NCBI RefSeq assembly: GCF_028693135.1
Contig: NZ_JAQUVZ010000035.1
Coordinates: 1 to 38,086, forward strand
DNA from: Methanosarcina sp.
Lineage (GTDB): Archaea; Halobacteriota; Methanosarcinia; Methanosarcinales; Methanosarcinaceae
Direction of reading: 5' to 3'
DNA length: 38,086 nt
The notes under the pieces are model-generated. The model ran no database searches and was not told the DNA's origin. It was given only the letters and a program-made list of their open reading frames with translations. This document shows, in pieces, positions 18,388 to 27,563 of the stretch (position 1 is the stretch's first letter; the number at the start of each line of letters is the position of its first letter). A program made the position numbers and the translations under genes.

Positions 18388-20106
18388 ATGAAATGGAAAC
18401 TTTTGATAGCCCTGCTTATACTGGCTTTAATGACTGCAGGATGTGCTGAAAAAAATCAGGAGTCCGGCAGCAGCGGATCGGCCCAGGCTTCGGGGTCAGG
18501 AATACAGGATACGCAGGAAAGAAGTAATTCCGAATCTGGGGTGCCCATAGACTCGGTAGTTTTCTCAAGGACCGGAGCCCTGCTAACCCTGAAAGATGAG
18601 GTGGAGATCTTAGAGATCAGGATTTCTTCAGACAACAATCCGGTGGCTTCGCTGGGTATTGAAAAAACCGAAGCCCAGGTCTTTGTAGCTTTTGATTGGA
18701 ACCCTGAAACCCGGTATAAGTTTGAGGTGATAACGGGTTCAGGAACATCCAGTGCTCTTGAGGTATATGCGCCTGAAAAACCGGCTTTGAAAGAGGAGTA
18801 CACCATAGAGCTTGAGGATGTAACTCCCGGACCCATCGAAAAAACTTCAACGAATATAAAAGGTGTGACGAAATTCTCTCCTGACAACAGTTATCTTGCC
18901 ATTGGAACTCATGGGGGTGCTCTGAAACTTATAGAAGTTGCAACAGGAGAAAAGGTATGGGAAAAGCAGCTTGTTAAAGGGATATCGGATGCGAGAATCG
19001 CGGACATAGAGTTTTCAGAGGACAGTAAACGCCTTATTGTAGGAGAAGAGAGCCCTGATGCTTATATATATTGTTTTGACCTCAACGGTACCGAACTCTG
19101 GAAATTTGGGGCAAGTGAAGACCTGGGTTCAGACCTCAAGTACATGCCTGCCATGAAAAAGATAAAAATTGATTCAAATGGGAATATTTATGTCGCTGCC
19201 AGCAGGGCCTGTGGCTATATAGGTGAGAAATACAAGTACCTCGGAAGGGTTTATTCTTTTGACCCTGAAGGCAACATGCGCTGGAAATTCCCTGAAACCG
19301 AACTCATGGACTCAGGAGTTACATGGATTGATTCCACTCCTGACGGAGAATACGCAGCTTTTGGCACCACCTGTTTTACAAAGGCAGATAAATGGCAAGA
19401 TGGAACCGTGCATGTCCTGAACGGAAATACGGGAGAAGAGCATTGGAGCTACAAAATCCCACCAATTGAACCATTCTTTGACTATTCTGCAATCTGGTAC
19501 AGCACACAGATCACCCCTGATGGGGAACAGGTAATAACAATGACAAGTGATGGCCGGGCCTTTTTATTCAATAATTCCCGGATAATTGAGACAGGAGTTC
19601 CTGAGATTACGTGGCAGCAGAACATCTCAACCCCGATAGTCGTAAGTGGAGTCCCCATCTACGGCAGTGCGAATTATGCTTACATTGTCAACGACACCCT
19701 GATCTTTTCAATAGGGAGCACTTTTTCCAAAGATAAGAATAAGGATGCTCCTTTTGAACACCCCAATGGAAACAGCCTCTTTGCCTATGATTATGACGGA
19801 AACCTGCTGTGGAAATGGAGACTGGACGGCTATGCAGGGGAATGTGCTCGGAATGACCGTTATCTTGTGATACCTATTGCCCAGAACCTGGTAACCGAGG
19901 ACAGAAGCGTTCACGGGGTCTATGTCTTTGACGTCTCAAAAAGCGGAGGGGCAAGCTCCAGGCTCAGCCAGATCTACGGCACCGAAGGAATAACGGTATC
20001 AGTTGATATATCTTCTGACGGCAGGTATATTGCAGCCTTAGAAGCCCCCGCAAGGCTTGATGACGGCACGGTACTCGGAGAATACAGAGTTCATATCCTG
20101 ACCTGA
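18388..20106 (+). CDS. Beta-propeller lipoprotein 2
   Basis: A 572-residue exported lipoprotein with lipobox MTAG before Cys19. I chose ATG at 18388 since GGTGAG, formed around the stop of the preceding gene, is well placed; a TTG at 18373 is possible but would overlap. After a Ser/Gly-rich linker comes a domain absent from the first lipoprotein (about 50-135), then a propeller whose blades match those of the preceding protein (CFDLNGTELWKFG, VHVLNGNTGEEHWSYKIPPIEPFF, YDYDGNLLWKWRLDGYAG, ISSDGRYIAALEAP). The pair looks like a tandem duplication followed by divergence. It lies 9 bases before cobN. Confidence 0.87.
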   Translation: MKWKLLIALLILALMTAGCAEKNQESGSSGSAQASGSGIQDTQERSNSESGVPIDSVVFSRTGALLTLKDEVEILEIRISSDNNPVASLGIEKTEAQVFVAFDWNPETRYKFEVITGSGTSSALEVYAPEKPALKEEYTIELEDVTPGPIEKTSTNIKGVTKFSPDNSYLAIGTHGGALKLIEVATGEKVWEKQLVKGISDARIADIEFSEDSKRLIVGEESPDAYIYCFDLNGTELWKFGASEDLGSDLKYMPAMKKIKIDSNGNIYVAASRACGYIGEKYKYLGRVYSFDPEGNMRWKFPETELMDSGVTWIDSTPDGEYAAFGTTCFTKADKWQDGTVHVLNGNTGEEHWSYKIPPIEPFFDYSAIWYSTQITPDGEQVITMTSDGRAFLFNNSRIIETGVPEITWQQNISTPIVVSGVPIYGSANYAYIVNDTLIFSIGSTFSKDKNKDAPFEHPNGNSLFAYDYDGNLLWKWRLDGYAGECARNDRYLVIPIAQNLVTEDRSVHGVYVFDVSKSGGASSRLSQIYGTEGITVSVDISSDGRYIAALEAPARLDDGTVLGEYRVHILT

Positions 20107-20115
20107 GGGGGAAAA

Positions 20116-23100
20116 ATGAAAATCGTTTCAATAACCTGGAATTCATACATCCCCACGCTTCTTGAAGCAGCAGAGGAACGTGGAATAGAGCTTGAAGCCT
20201 ACTACTCAAAAATCCTGGAAGAAAACCCTGAAGAAACGGAGAAGGTGCTTTCTGCATGTGAGCACGCTGATGCCATCTTTATTTACCATGTAGCCAACCC
20301 GTTCTGGGAAGAATTCTATGAAAAGCTCGAACCCTTAAAAACAAGGATACCCGTAATCTGCGTGGGGAGTAACCCCTCCAGTTTCACCCTTTCTTCCGTA
20401 AAACTTGAGATTGCAGCTACATGTTTTTCTTACATAATATACGGGGGAAAAGAAAACTTTGGAAATATGCTGTGCTACCTCCTAAAAGAGGTTTTTGGGG
20501 CTGAGCTTGAAGTAAAACCCCCGGAAAAGATTCCATGGGACGGGCTCTATCACCCGGATGCCAGGGAAATGTTCTCAAGCCTCCGGGACTACCTGAACTG
20601 GTACGGGCCCCTGAAAGGTAAAACCGTGGGGCTGCTCATTTCCAGGACTTCCTGGGTAAACAATGACCTTGAAATTGAAAAGACCCTCATAAGAGATTTC
20701 GAAAACCTGGGCCTTTCTGTCGTCCCTGTTTTTGCATATTCGTTAAAAGATGAAGAACTCGGGAGCAGAGGCATGAATGAGGTCATTGAAGATTACTTTA
20801 TGGATAACGGAAAAACCGTCATAGACGCTCTTGTGAAGCTCTCCCCGTTTTTCATAATGAGCAGCAAAAACAAAGAAGATGAAAACTCATGTGCAGAAAG
20901 AGGCGTCGAACTGTTACAGAGCCTCGACGTCCCTGTTTTCCAGCCTGTGATTTCCCACTACGTTACCTTAGAACAGTGGCAGGAGTCTCAGGGATTGAGT
21001 ACAGAGATCGGGTGGGGGGTAGCCATGCCTGAGTTTGAGGGGGTAATTGAGCCCATCCTCATAGGGGCAGGCAAAAATGAAGGAAATTACATAGGGCGTG
21101 CTCCTATCCAGGAACGCTGCTCAAAACTTGCATCCAGAATCCTTAAATGGATAACCCTTCGGAAAAAACCGGTAAACCAGAGAAAAATTGCCTTTATCCT
21201 GCACAACAGGCCCTGTACAGGGGTTGAAGGCTCGATTGGGGATGCTGCAAACCTTGATTCCCTCGAAAGCGTGGCAAAGATATTAAACCGGATGCAGGAA
21301 GCAGGCTATACTGTCAGTCCTCCCCAGAACGGGAAGGAGCTTATCGAGACCATTCTCAAGAAAAAAGCGATTTCCGAGTTCAGATGGACCCCAATTAATG
21401 AAATTGTAAAGAACGGTGGGACTCTCGCTTTTGTGGAAAAAGAAGAATACGAGAAGTTTTTCAACACCCTGAGCCCGGTTGTCAGGCAGAGGGTAATTGA
21501 GAGCTGGGGGAACCCACCCGGGGAAGAAGTCAACGGCATTCCTGCTGCAATGGTCTATGAAAACAAAATCGTTGTGACAGGGATACAGTATGGAAACGCT
21601 GTAGTCTGTGTACAGCCGAAGCGCGGGTGTGCAGGAGCCAGATGTGACGGAAAAGTCTGCAAGATCCTGCACGACCCTGATGTCCCTCCAACCCATCAGT
21701 ACCTTGCTACCTACCGGTATCTGGAAAACACTTTTGGAGCGGATGTACTCGTACATGTGGGGACCCACGGAAACCTTGAGTTCCTGCCCGGAAAAGGGGT
21801 GGGGCTTTCAGGAGACTGTTATCCTGACATCGGAATCGGGACTATCCCCCACCTCTACATTTACAATTCCGATAACCCCCCGGAAGGCACCATTGCCAAA
21901 CGTAGGAGCCTTGCCTGCCTTATTGACCATATGCAGACAGTCATGACCTCAGGAGGGCTTTATGGAAGCCTTGAAGAACTTGACAGGCTGCTCGGGGAAT
22001 ACGAACAGGTAAAATACGATAAAGGACGGGCACATGCCCTGAAGCATCTGATCCTTGACGAGATTAAAAAATCGAACCTGGACTCCGAGATAAAAGCCGA
22101 CCACCAGACTCCTTTTGAGGAGATTATAAGGAAAGCGCATGAAGTCCTTGGAAAGATCAGGAACAGCCAGATCCACAACGGAATGCACATCTTCGGGCAG
22201 CTCCCCGAAGGCGAGAAGAAAGTTGAGTTCATAAACTCTATTTTAAGGTATGATGAGCAGGAAAGTGAGGGAAAAGGGGTTTCGATCCGGAGGCTGATTG
22301 CAGGGCTTCTTGGGCTTGACCTTGATGAACTGATCTCTGACCAGAGCCTGATTTCAGCAAATGGAAAGTCAAATGGGCAAAGGCTTGAGGAGATTGATTC
22401 GCTCTCAAAAGATTTCATCAGGACATTCATAAGTAACCCGGAAAAAGAGTCTGCCTCGATAATTAAAGAGGTTCTTTCAGGGCAGAGTTTTGCAGAGCAG
22501 AATATTACAAAACAGGTTTTGATAGAGCAGGATTTTACAGGACAAAGTATTGCAGAAAAAAGTTTTATAGAGCCAATTATTACAGAACCGGGATTCAAAG
22601 AACAGCGTTTTGAGGTTCAGAGCATAGACCCGACCTCATCCCGGATCGCTTCTGCAATCTGTGAAAGGATTCTTGACCTTGAGTCCAGAATAGATGCCTC
22701 TCTGGAGATTGAAGCTCTTCTCCATGGTTTTGACGGAGGGTACATCCCGGCCGGACCTTCAGGCCTTATCATGCGCGGAAGAGATGACGTACTGCCAACT
22801 GGCAGGAATTTTTATTCTCTTGACCCAAAACGGGTCCCGACAAAAGCTGCCTGGAGAGTGGGACAGCAGCTCTCAGGGGTTTTGATCGATAAACACCTCA
22901 GAGATGAGGGGCGTTATCCTGAAAACGTAGCATTTTACTGGATGGCAAACGACATCATGTGGGCTGATGGAGAGGGTATGGCCCAGATTATGAGCCTGCT
23001 CGGGGTTGAACCGCTCTGGCTTGGCAATGGGCGCCTTAAGGGGTTTTCCGTGATCCCCCTGAAAGAGCTGGAAAGGCCCAGGATTGATGTTACTATCAGG

Positions 23101-24078
23101 ATCTCGGGAATCCTCAGGGACAACTTCCCGAACTGCCTGGAGGTAATAGATGAGGCAATTCAGGCTGTGGCTTCTCTTGACGAACCTGAGGACATGAACT
23201 ACCCACGAAAACACAGCCACAAGATGATTGAGGAAGGCGCGGATCCCAGAGAAGCTACTTTAAGGATCTTTTCAAGCAAACCCGGGACCTATTCCGCCGG
23301 GGTGCAGCTTGCAGTCTATGCAAGTGCCTGGAAAGATGAAAAGGACCTGGCAGACATCTTCCTTTACTGGAACGGGTATGCCTACGGAAAAGACGTAAAG
23401 GGCCAGGAAGCCCACACCCAGCTTGCTTCAAACCTCAAGACGGTTGATGCTACCTTTAACAAAGTCGTCAGTGACGAGTACGACCTCCTTGGCTGCTGCT
23501 GTTACTTTGGGGTTCATGGGGGGCTCACGGCTGCCGCCAAACAGGCTTCGGGCAGGGACGTGAAGGTCTATTTTGGGGATACGAGAGAACCACAGCATGT
23601 CGAAGTTCGGGACATGGCTGATGAACTGCGGAGGGTCGTAAGAACCAGGCTTTTAAACCCCAAATGGATCGAAGGCATGAAACAGCACGGGTACAAGGGC
23701 GCACAGGACATTTCGAAGAGAGTCGGAAGGGTCTACGGCTGGGAAGCTTCCACGCAGGAAGTGGACGACTGGATCTTTGATGATATCACAAAGGCTTTTG
23801 TGCTTGATGAAGAGATGCGCAAGTTCTTTGAAAAGAACAATCCCTACGCTCTTGAGGAAATGTCCCGCAGGCTCCTTGAAGCGCAGTCAAGAGGGCTCTG
23901 GAACCCTGACCCGCAGGTGTTTGAAGACCTGAAAAACTCTTACCTTGAGATCGAAAGCTGGATGGAAGAGCTAGCAGGGGAAGGAGAGTTTCAGGGAGGG
24001 GCTGTGGACATCATGAGCTTTGAAGATGTCCCTGACTGGGATCGGAAAATGCAGGAAATCCGAAAAATACTCAAATGA
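20116..24078 (+). CDS. cobN: CobN-type metal chelatase large subunit
   Basis: The tetrapyrrole-binding large subunit of a CobN/BchH-type chelatase, 1320 residues, normal for the family. Conserved blocks include a cysteine cluster in GCAGARCDGKVC (about 507-518), HVGTHGNLEFLPGKG starting at 547, GGYIPAGPSG (about 874), and the C-terminal YFGDTREPQH and VGRVYGWEAS segments. In cobalamin synthesis CobN inserts cobalt into a corrin ring, powered by AAA+/vWA partners; the fused partner is encoded divergently at 12008-14116. Paralogues can serve other tetrapyrroles (bacterial HmuS, linked to haem use, is one), so the metal and ring are not settled by sequence. Residues about 790-838 are an unusual insert of ten 15-nt repeats. 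GAGGGGG precedes the ATG. Confidence 0.93.
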   Translation: MKIVSITWNSYIPTLLEAAEERGIELEAYYSKILEENPEETEKVLSACEHADAIFIYHVANPFWEEFYEKLEPLKTRIPVICVGSNPSSFTLSSVKLEIAATCFSYIIYGGKENFGNMLCYLLKEVFGAELEVKPPEKIPWDGLYHPDAREMFSSLRDYLNWYGPLKGKTVGLLISRTSWVNNDLEIEKTLIRDFENLGLSVVPVFAYSLKDEELGSRGMNEVIEDYFMDNGKTVIDALVKLSPFFIMSSKNKEDENSCAERGVELLQSLDVPVFQPVISHYVTLEQWQESQGLSTEIGWGVAMPEFEGVIEPILIGAGKNEGNYIGRAPIQERCSKLASRILKWITLRKKPVNQRKIAFILHNRPCTGVEGSIGDAANLDSLESVAKILNRMQEAGYTVSPPQNGKELIETILKKKAISEFRWTPINEIVKNGGTLAFVEKEEYEKFFNTLSPVVRQRVIESWGNPPGEEVNGIPAAMVYENKIVVTGIQYGNAVVCVQPKRGCAGARCDGKVCKILHDPDVPPTHQYLATYRYLENTFGADVLVHVGTHGNLEFLPGKGVGLSGDCYPDIGIGTIPHLYIYNSDNPPEGTIAKRRSLACLIDHMQTVMTSGGLYGSLEELDRLLGEYEQVKYDKGRAHALKHLILDEIKKSNLDSEIKADHQTPFEEIIRKAHEVLGKIRNSQIHNGMHIFGQLPEGEKKVEFINSILRYDEQESEGKGVSIRRLIAGLLGLDLDELISDQSLISANGKSNGQRLEEIDSLSKDFIRTFISNPEKESASIIKEVLSGQSFAEQNITKQVLIEQDFTGQSIAEKSFIEPIITEPGFKEQRFEVQSIDPTSSRIASAICERILDLESRIDASLEIEALLHGFDGGYIPAGPSGLIMRGRDDVLPTGRNFYSLDPKRVPTKAAWRVGQQLSGVLIDKHLRDEGRYPENVAFYWMANDIMWADGEGMAQIMSLLGVEPLWLGNGRLKGFSVIPLKELERPRIDVTIRISGILRDNFPNCLEVIDEAIQAVASLDEPEDMNYPRKHSHKMIEEGADPREATLRIFSSKPGTYSAGVQLAVYASAWKDEKDLADIFLYWNGYAYGKDVKGQEAHTQLASNLKTVDATFNKVVSDEYDLLGCCCYFGVHGGLTAAAKQASGRDVKVYFGDTREPQHVEVRDMADELRRVVRTRLLNPKWIEGMKQHGYKGAQDISKRVGRVYGWEASTQEVDDWIFDDITKAFVLDEEMRKFFEKNNPYALEEMSRRLLEAQSRGLWNPDPQVFEDLKNSYLEIESWMEELAGEGEFQGGAVDIMSFEDVPDWDRKMQEIRKILK
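22483..22632 (+). repeat. Ten degenerate 15-nt in-frame repeats inside cobN
   Basis: Starting with CAGAGTTTTGCAGAG, ten consecutive 15-base units encode a five-residue period: QSFAE, QNITK, QVLIE, QDFTG, QSIAE, KSFIE, PIITE, PGFKE, QRFEV, QSIDP. The third position of each block is always F, I or L, giving a pattern like that of pentapeptide-repeat proteins. The block lies between two conserved CobN regions and looks like a lineage-specific insertion. Confidence 0.85.
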
Positions 24079-24091
24079 AAAAGGTTGCGGA

Positions 24092-25666
24092 ATGAAAAAC
24101 ATAGTTTTTTTCTTCCTTATACTGGTGCTGGCTATACAACCTGCAGCAGCCCAGGTACAGGAGGAATTCAAACCTGAAGATATGACCACATTCATGATTC
24201 AGGTCCCACATGGTGTGGAAGGAAGCGGTCTTGCAGTCGGAGGCAGCAACCTTTCTGCATATCTTTTTTTTGAGAGTTATTATGACGGAAATATGAATGT
24301 GACAATGGAACTTGACTTACCTGAAGGTTTTGTGCTTCAGGATACCTCTGTCTATTCCTTTTCGCTTCAGACCGAGTATGAGGACTGGTACAGGCTCGTT
24401 GATTTTTATGTGCCTGCTAACCTCTCCTCCGGGACCTATAACATAACGGCAACTGCGGTTGTCGAAGTCGGAGGAAATAAGCATACCATTGTGCGCAAAA
24501 CCCGGCTTAAGGTTGCTTCGAAAGAGGAAATTGCAGAAGAAATCGAAATATCCGGACTTACAGTGCCCTCCGATGAGGACGGGTACGGAGACCCAAGCCA
24601 TCCTTCCAGCACCCTGGTTGTCCGGGAAAACTCCCCAGCGCTCAAAAAGCTACTTAAGGTCACAGACCTCCGGATCGATAGGGAGGAACTCACTTCAACC
24701 TACATAGGAGTGGAGCTTACCAACAAAGGAGACAGTACAGTCCCTGTTATAATCACCTATGATGTCCTGGACATTAAGACCGGAGAACCGGTAAAAGCCT
24801 TCAAACCAGCAATTATGGGAATGAACTCGGATACCCTGTGCTATGCCACTTTAACACTTAGCCCGGGTTCAAGTTCGCTGGTAAGCCTCCCCCTCTATAT
24901 ATCTGAGGATGCGATGGGAGGAGAGTACCTGCTAAGAGTTAAGGTAAAGCTCACAGGCAGCGACTGGGTTGCAGTAACACAGGATCAAAAAATAACTGCG
25001 ATCTCAAGGAAATGGGGACCCATAATAATTACTCTGGTCTCCTCTTTACTTGGACTAACTACCGTAAGCCTCTTCTTTTCAAGATCAAAGGAGATAATGG
25101 ACAGGTTTAAGACCCGTAACCTTGTGCTGATATCCCTTTTTGGAACCGTTTCTTTTGCAGCCATAAACCTGCCTATGACTATTCTTTGGGAGCTGTCCCA
25201 TGCAGTATTCGGGCCATTCAGTTTCCTGTTTACGGGGCTCTTCTATGAGATTCTTCTTTATATGCTCATTGCCTCTCTTGTTGTCCTGATTCCAAAACCC
25301 GGAGTTGTAAGCCTTTTTATGATGGTAAGGTTCCTGCTTGGAGGCTTTATAACCGGGAGTTTCACCCCGATCACTTTCATAACATTGTCCCTGAGCGCGG
25401 TACTGCTGGAGGTCATGATGTACACTGCAGGCATAACCAGCAAAAACCCGAACCCGGAAAACAGGTTCAGAATGGGGATTGTCTGCGGAATTGCCGATAT
25501 GGTCAGCGGATATGCATCCTTCAGTGTCTGGATGGTGCTCTACAGGCTGTTCTATAGCGACTGGTATATTATGGCAAATATCCTGATCGATGGCTTCCTC
25601 TACACTTTCATAGGAGCCTGGTTTGGAATAAGCCTCGGAAACAGGCTGAAAAAGGTGGCAGAATAA
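24092..25666 (+). CDS. Membrane protein with ectodomain, candidate ECF S component
   Basis: A 524-residue protein with three parts: a signal peptide (about 1-20, ending QPAAAQ), an extracytoplasmic beta-rich region (about 25-305) with segments like GVELTNKGDSTVPVIITYDV and YLLRVKVKLTG that resemble immunoglobulin-like domains, and a C-terminal block of six or so membrane segments (about 308-518). It sits directly before genes for the ECF ATPases and T component, where the substrate-binding S component is expected, and the size of its membrane part fits. It does not start with the MHIPDG motif of the cobalt S component CbiM, so the substrate is unknown. ATG 24092 was chosen because it begins the signal peptide, 13 bases after cobN. 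The S-component role is inferred from context. Confidence 0.75.
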   Translation: MKNIVFFFLILVLAIQPAAAQVQEEFKPEDMTTFMIQVPHGVEGSGLAVGGSNLSAYLFFESYYDGNMNVTMELDLPEGFVLQDTSVYSFSLQTEYEDWYRLVDFYVPANLSSGTYNITATAVVEVGGNKHTIVRKTRLKVASKEEIAEEIEISGLTVPSDEDGYGDPSHPSSTLVVRENSPALKKLLKVTDLRIDREELTSTYIGVELTNKGDSTVPVIITYDVLDIKTGEPVKAFKPAIMGMNSDTLCYATLTLSPGSSSLVSLPLYISEDAMGGEYLLRVKVKLTGSDWVAVTQDQKITAISRKWGPIIITLVSSLLGLTTVSLFFSRSKEIMDRFKTRNLVLISLFGTVSFAAINLPMTILWELSHAVFGPFSFLFTGLFYEILLYMLIASLVVLIPKPGVVSLFMMVRFLLGGFITGSFTPITFITLSLSAVLLEVMMYTAGITSKNPNPENRFRMGIVCGIADMVSGYASFSVWMVLYRLFYSDWYIMANILIDGFLYTFIGAWFGISLGNRLKKVAE

Positions 25667-25720
25667 AGGTGGCAGGTAGAATAAGGTGGTACATTGAGGC
25701 AGAATAAAGGTGGTAAAATG
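25651..25720 (+). repeat. Array of AAGGTGG repeats ending in the ecfA ribosome binding site
   Basis: Four degenerate units occupy the end of the membrane-protein gene and the whole gap before the ATPase gene: AAAGGTGGCAGAAT (25651-25664), a variant at 25665-25682, a longer one at 25683-25705, and AAAGGTGGTAAAATG (25706-25720). Each has an AAGGTGG core, a good Shine-Dalgarno sequence, but only the last is spaced correctly for the ATG at 25718. Confidence 0.75.
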
Positions 25721-27538
25721 ATAGAGATCAAAGACCTGTGGTACACCTATCCCGGAAGAACAGACCCGACGTTAAAAGGGGTCAATCTGAAAATAGAGGA
25801 GGGGGAATTCGTCCTCCTAACAGGACCTACCGGCTGCGGGAAGAGCACTTTACTAAAAACCCTTAACGGCATAATTCCCCACGAATCCGGAGGAAAATTT
25901 TCAGGCAGCATCCGAATCAACGGGATAGAAACCCGAGATTCAAACCAGATGGAACTTTCAAGAGGTGTAGGCCTTGTTTTCCAGAACCCCGATGACCAGA
26001 TCTTTTCGACGACCGTTGAGGACGAGGTAGCCTTTGGGCCCGAAAACCTCTGCCTGGAAAGGGAAGAGATTGATAAGAAGGTAGAAGAAACCCTTCAGAT
26101 GGTCGGAATGTCCGGGCACCGGCTGGATTCCACGAATTCACTTTCAGGGGGGCAGAAACAGAGGATTTGCATTGCAAGCATGCTTGCGATGATGCCTGAA
26201 ATCCTTGCCATGGATGAACCCGTAAGCCAGATGGACCCGGTGGGCACCCGGGAAGTCCTGAATACTGTGAGGGAACTTAACAGGAAACTGAAAATAACCA
26301 TTCTGCTGGTTGAGCACAGGATACACGAGCTTGCACCTTTTGCAGATAGGATTGTCATTATGGACGGCGGAGAAATAATCTTTGACCAACCCGCTTCAAA
26401 AGCTTTTGATCATCTCGAGGTCTTTCACAGGCTGGGACTTCGGGTTCCTGAACCCGTTGAACTCTGCCACCGACTGGGAATAAGGGCAAGTCCCCTCAGT
26501 GTCAGGGAAACTCTTGCCGTGCTGAACAGGAAACACTTTAAAGAAAATATGAAAACTCCTCAGTTCTTTTCAAACCCGAAAGAAGATACTGAAGCACTAC
26601 CTGAAGCACGAGCTGTCTCTCCCGGAAATAATGATCCTATCGGAAATAACGATTCTGTAGATTCTGTAATATCTATCCGGGATATGTGGTCCGGATATGA
26701 AAAAAACAGTATGGTGCTTAAGGGGATAAACCTGGAAATCCGTAAAGGGGAAAGAGTTGCGGTCATGGGTACAAATGGCTCAGGCAAATCAACCCTGCTT
26801 TTGAACCTTGCAGCCATGCTTAAACCATATAAAGGAAGTGTAAAGGTCTTTGGGGAGGACACCAGATCCAGAAATCCGTATTCCTTTGCAGGTAGAGTTG
26901 GGTTCGTATTCCAGAATCCTGACCTTATGCTCTTCTGTGATTCAGCTGAGGAGGAGGCAAGGTTTGGACCTGTTCAGTTAAAATTTGAGAATATAGAGGA
27001 AAGGGCAAGAACCTCCCTTGAAGCCATGTCAATTCTAAACCTCAAGCAGGACCTCCCCCAGTCCCTGAGTCGGGGGCAGAGGCTCAGGACAGCCGTTGCC
27101 TCGGTACTTTCCATAAATCCGGAGATTATTCTCCTTGACGAACCTACAACAGGGCAGGATAGAGTGAATATAGAACAGATGATGGATTATTTCAAAAATA
27201 ACCGTTCCACACTGGTTTTCTGTACCCATGATATCGAGATTGCAATGCTCTATGCTACAAGAATCCTTGTGATGAATGAGGGCCAGATTATAGCAGATGG
27301 AAAGGGAAGAGATGTCATAAAGGACATTGAGATCCTCAGGAAAGCCTCCCTTACCCAGCCCCCGGTTGTTGAGATTGCTAAATATCTGGGAGTGGATGCT
27401 TTTTCGGTCACAGAACTTGTGGAAATGCTGACCTGTAGAAGTTCTGAAGCGAGAAAATCTGAAGTGATAAATTCTGAAGTGATAAATTCTGAAGTGATAA
27501 ATTCTGAAGGGATAAAATCAGAAGGGATAAAATGCTGA
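25718..27538 (+). CDS. Fused double ECF ATPase (EcfA-EcfA')
   Basis: The energy-coupling ATPases of an ECF-type importer in one 606-residue chain. The first domain has Walker A GPTGCGKS (36-43), VFQNPDDQIFSTTVEDEVAFGPEN, signature LSGGQKQR, Walker B ILAMDEP and the H-loop LLVEHR. After a linker rich in acidic residues and asparagine, the second has GTNGSGKS (about 350-357), VFQNPDLMLFC, a modified signature LSRGQRLR, Walker B IILLDEP and FCTHD. The FQNPD..F pattern is typical of cobalt/nickel/vitamin ECF ATPases. ATG 25718 was chosen for its AAGGTGG site; an upstream TTG is less likely. The C-terminus is a 15-nt repeat tail. Confidence 0.94.
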   Translation: MIEIKDLWYTYPGRTDPTLKGVNLKIEEGEFVLLTGPTGCGKSTLLKTLNGIIPHESGGKFSGSIRINGIETRDSNQMELSRGVGLVFQNPDDQIFSTTVEDEVAFGPENLCLEREEIDKKVEETLQMVGMSGHRLDSTNSLSGGQKQRICIASMLAMMPEILAMDEPVSQMDPVGTREVLNTVRELNRKLKITILLVEHRIHELAPFADRIVIMDGGEIIFDQPASKAFDHLEVFHRLGLRVPEPVELCHRLGIRASPLSVRETLAVLNRKHFKENMKTPQFFSNPKEDTEALPEARAVSPGNNDPIGNNDSVDSVISIRDMWSGYEKNSMVLKGINLEIRKGERVAVMGTNGSGKSTLLLNLAAMLKPYKGSVKVFGEDTRSRNPYSFAGRVGFVFQNPDLMLFCDSAEEEARFGPVQLKFENIEERARTSLEAMSILNLKQDLPQSLSRGQRLRTAVASVLSINPEIILLDEPTTGQDRVNIEQMMDYFKNNRSTLVFCTHDIEIAMLYATRILVMNEGQIIADGKGRDVIKDIEILRKASLTQPPVVEIAKYLGVDAFSVTELVEMLTCRSSEARKSEVINSEVINSEVINSEGIKSEGIKC

Positions 27539-27563
27539 CCTGTAGAAACCCTGAAGTGATAAT
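27423..27563 (+). repeat. 15-nt repeat tail of ecfA and 18-bp flanking duplication
   Basis: Five near-identical 15-base units starting TCTGAAGTGATAAAT run from 27458 to 27532 and encode SEVIN, SEVIN, SEVIN, SEGIK, SEGIK. They are flanked by an exact 18-bp direct repeat, AAATGCTGACCTGTAGAA, at 27423-27440 and 27530-27547. In the second copy the reading frame is shifted so that its TGA becomes the stop. Another unit-like segment (CTGAAGTGATAAT) follows just before the next ATG and provides its ribosome binding site. Confidence 0.85.

Noticed and set aside
22483-22632. CRISPR-like array
   Set aside because: The repeats are 15-nt in-frame coding units without spacers; no CRISPR repeats or cas genes are seen in the window.
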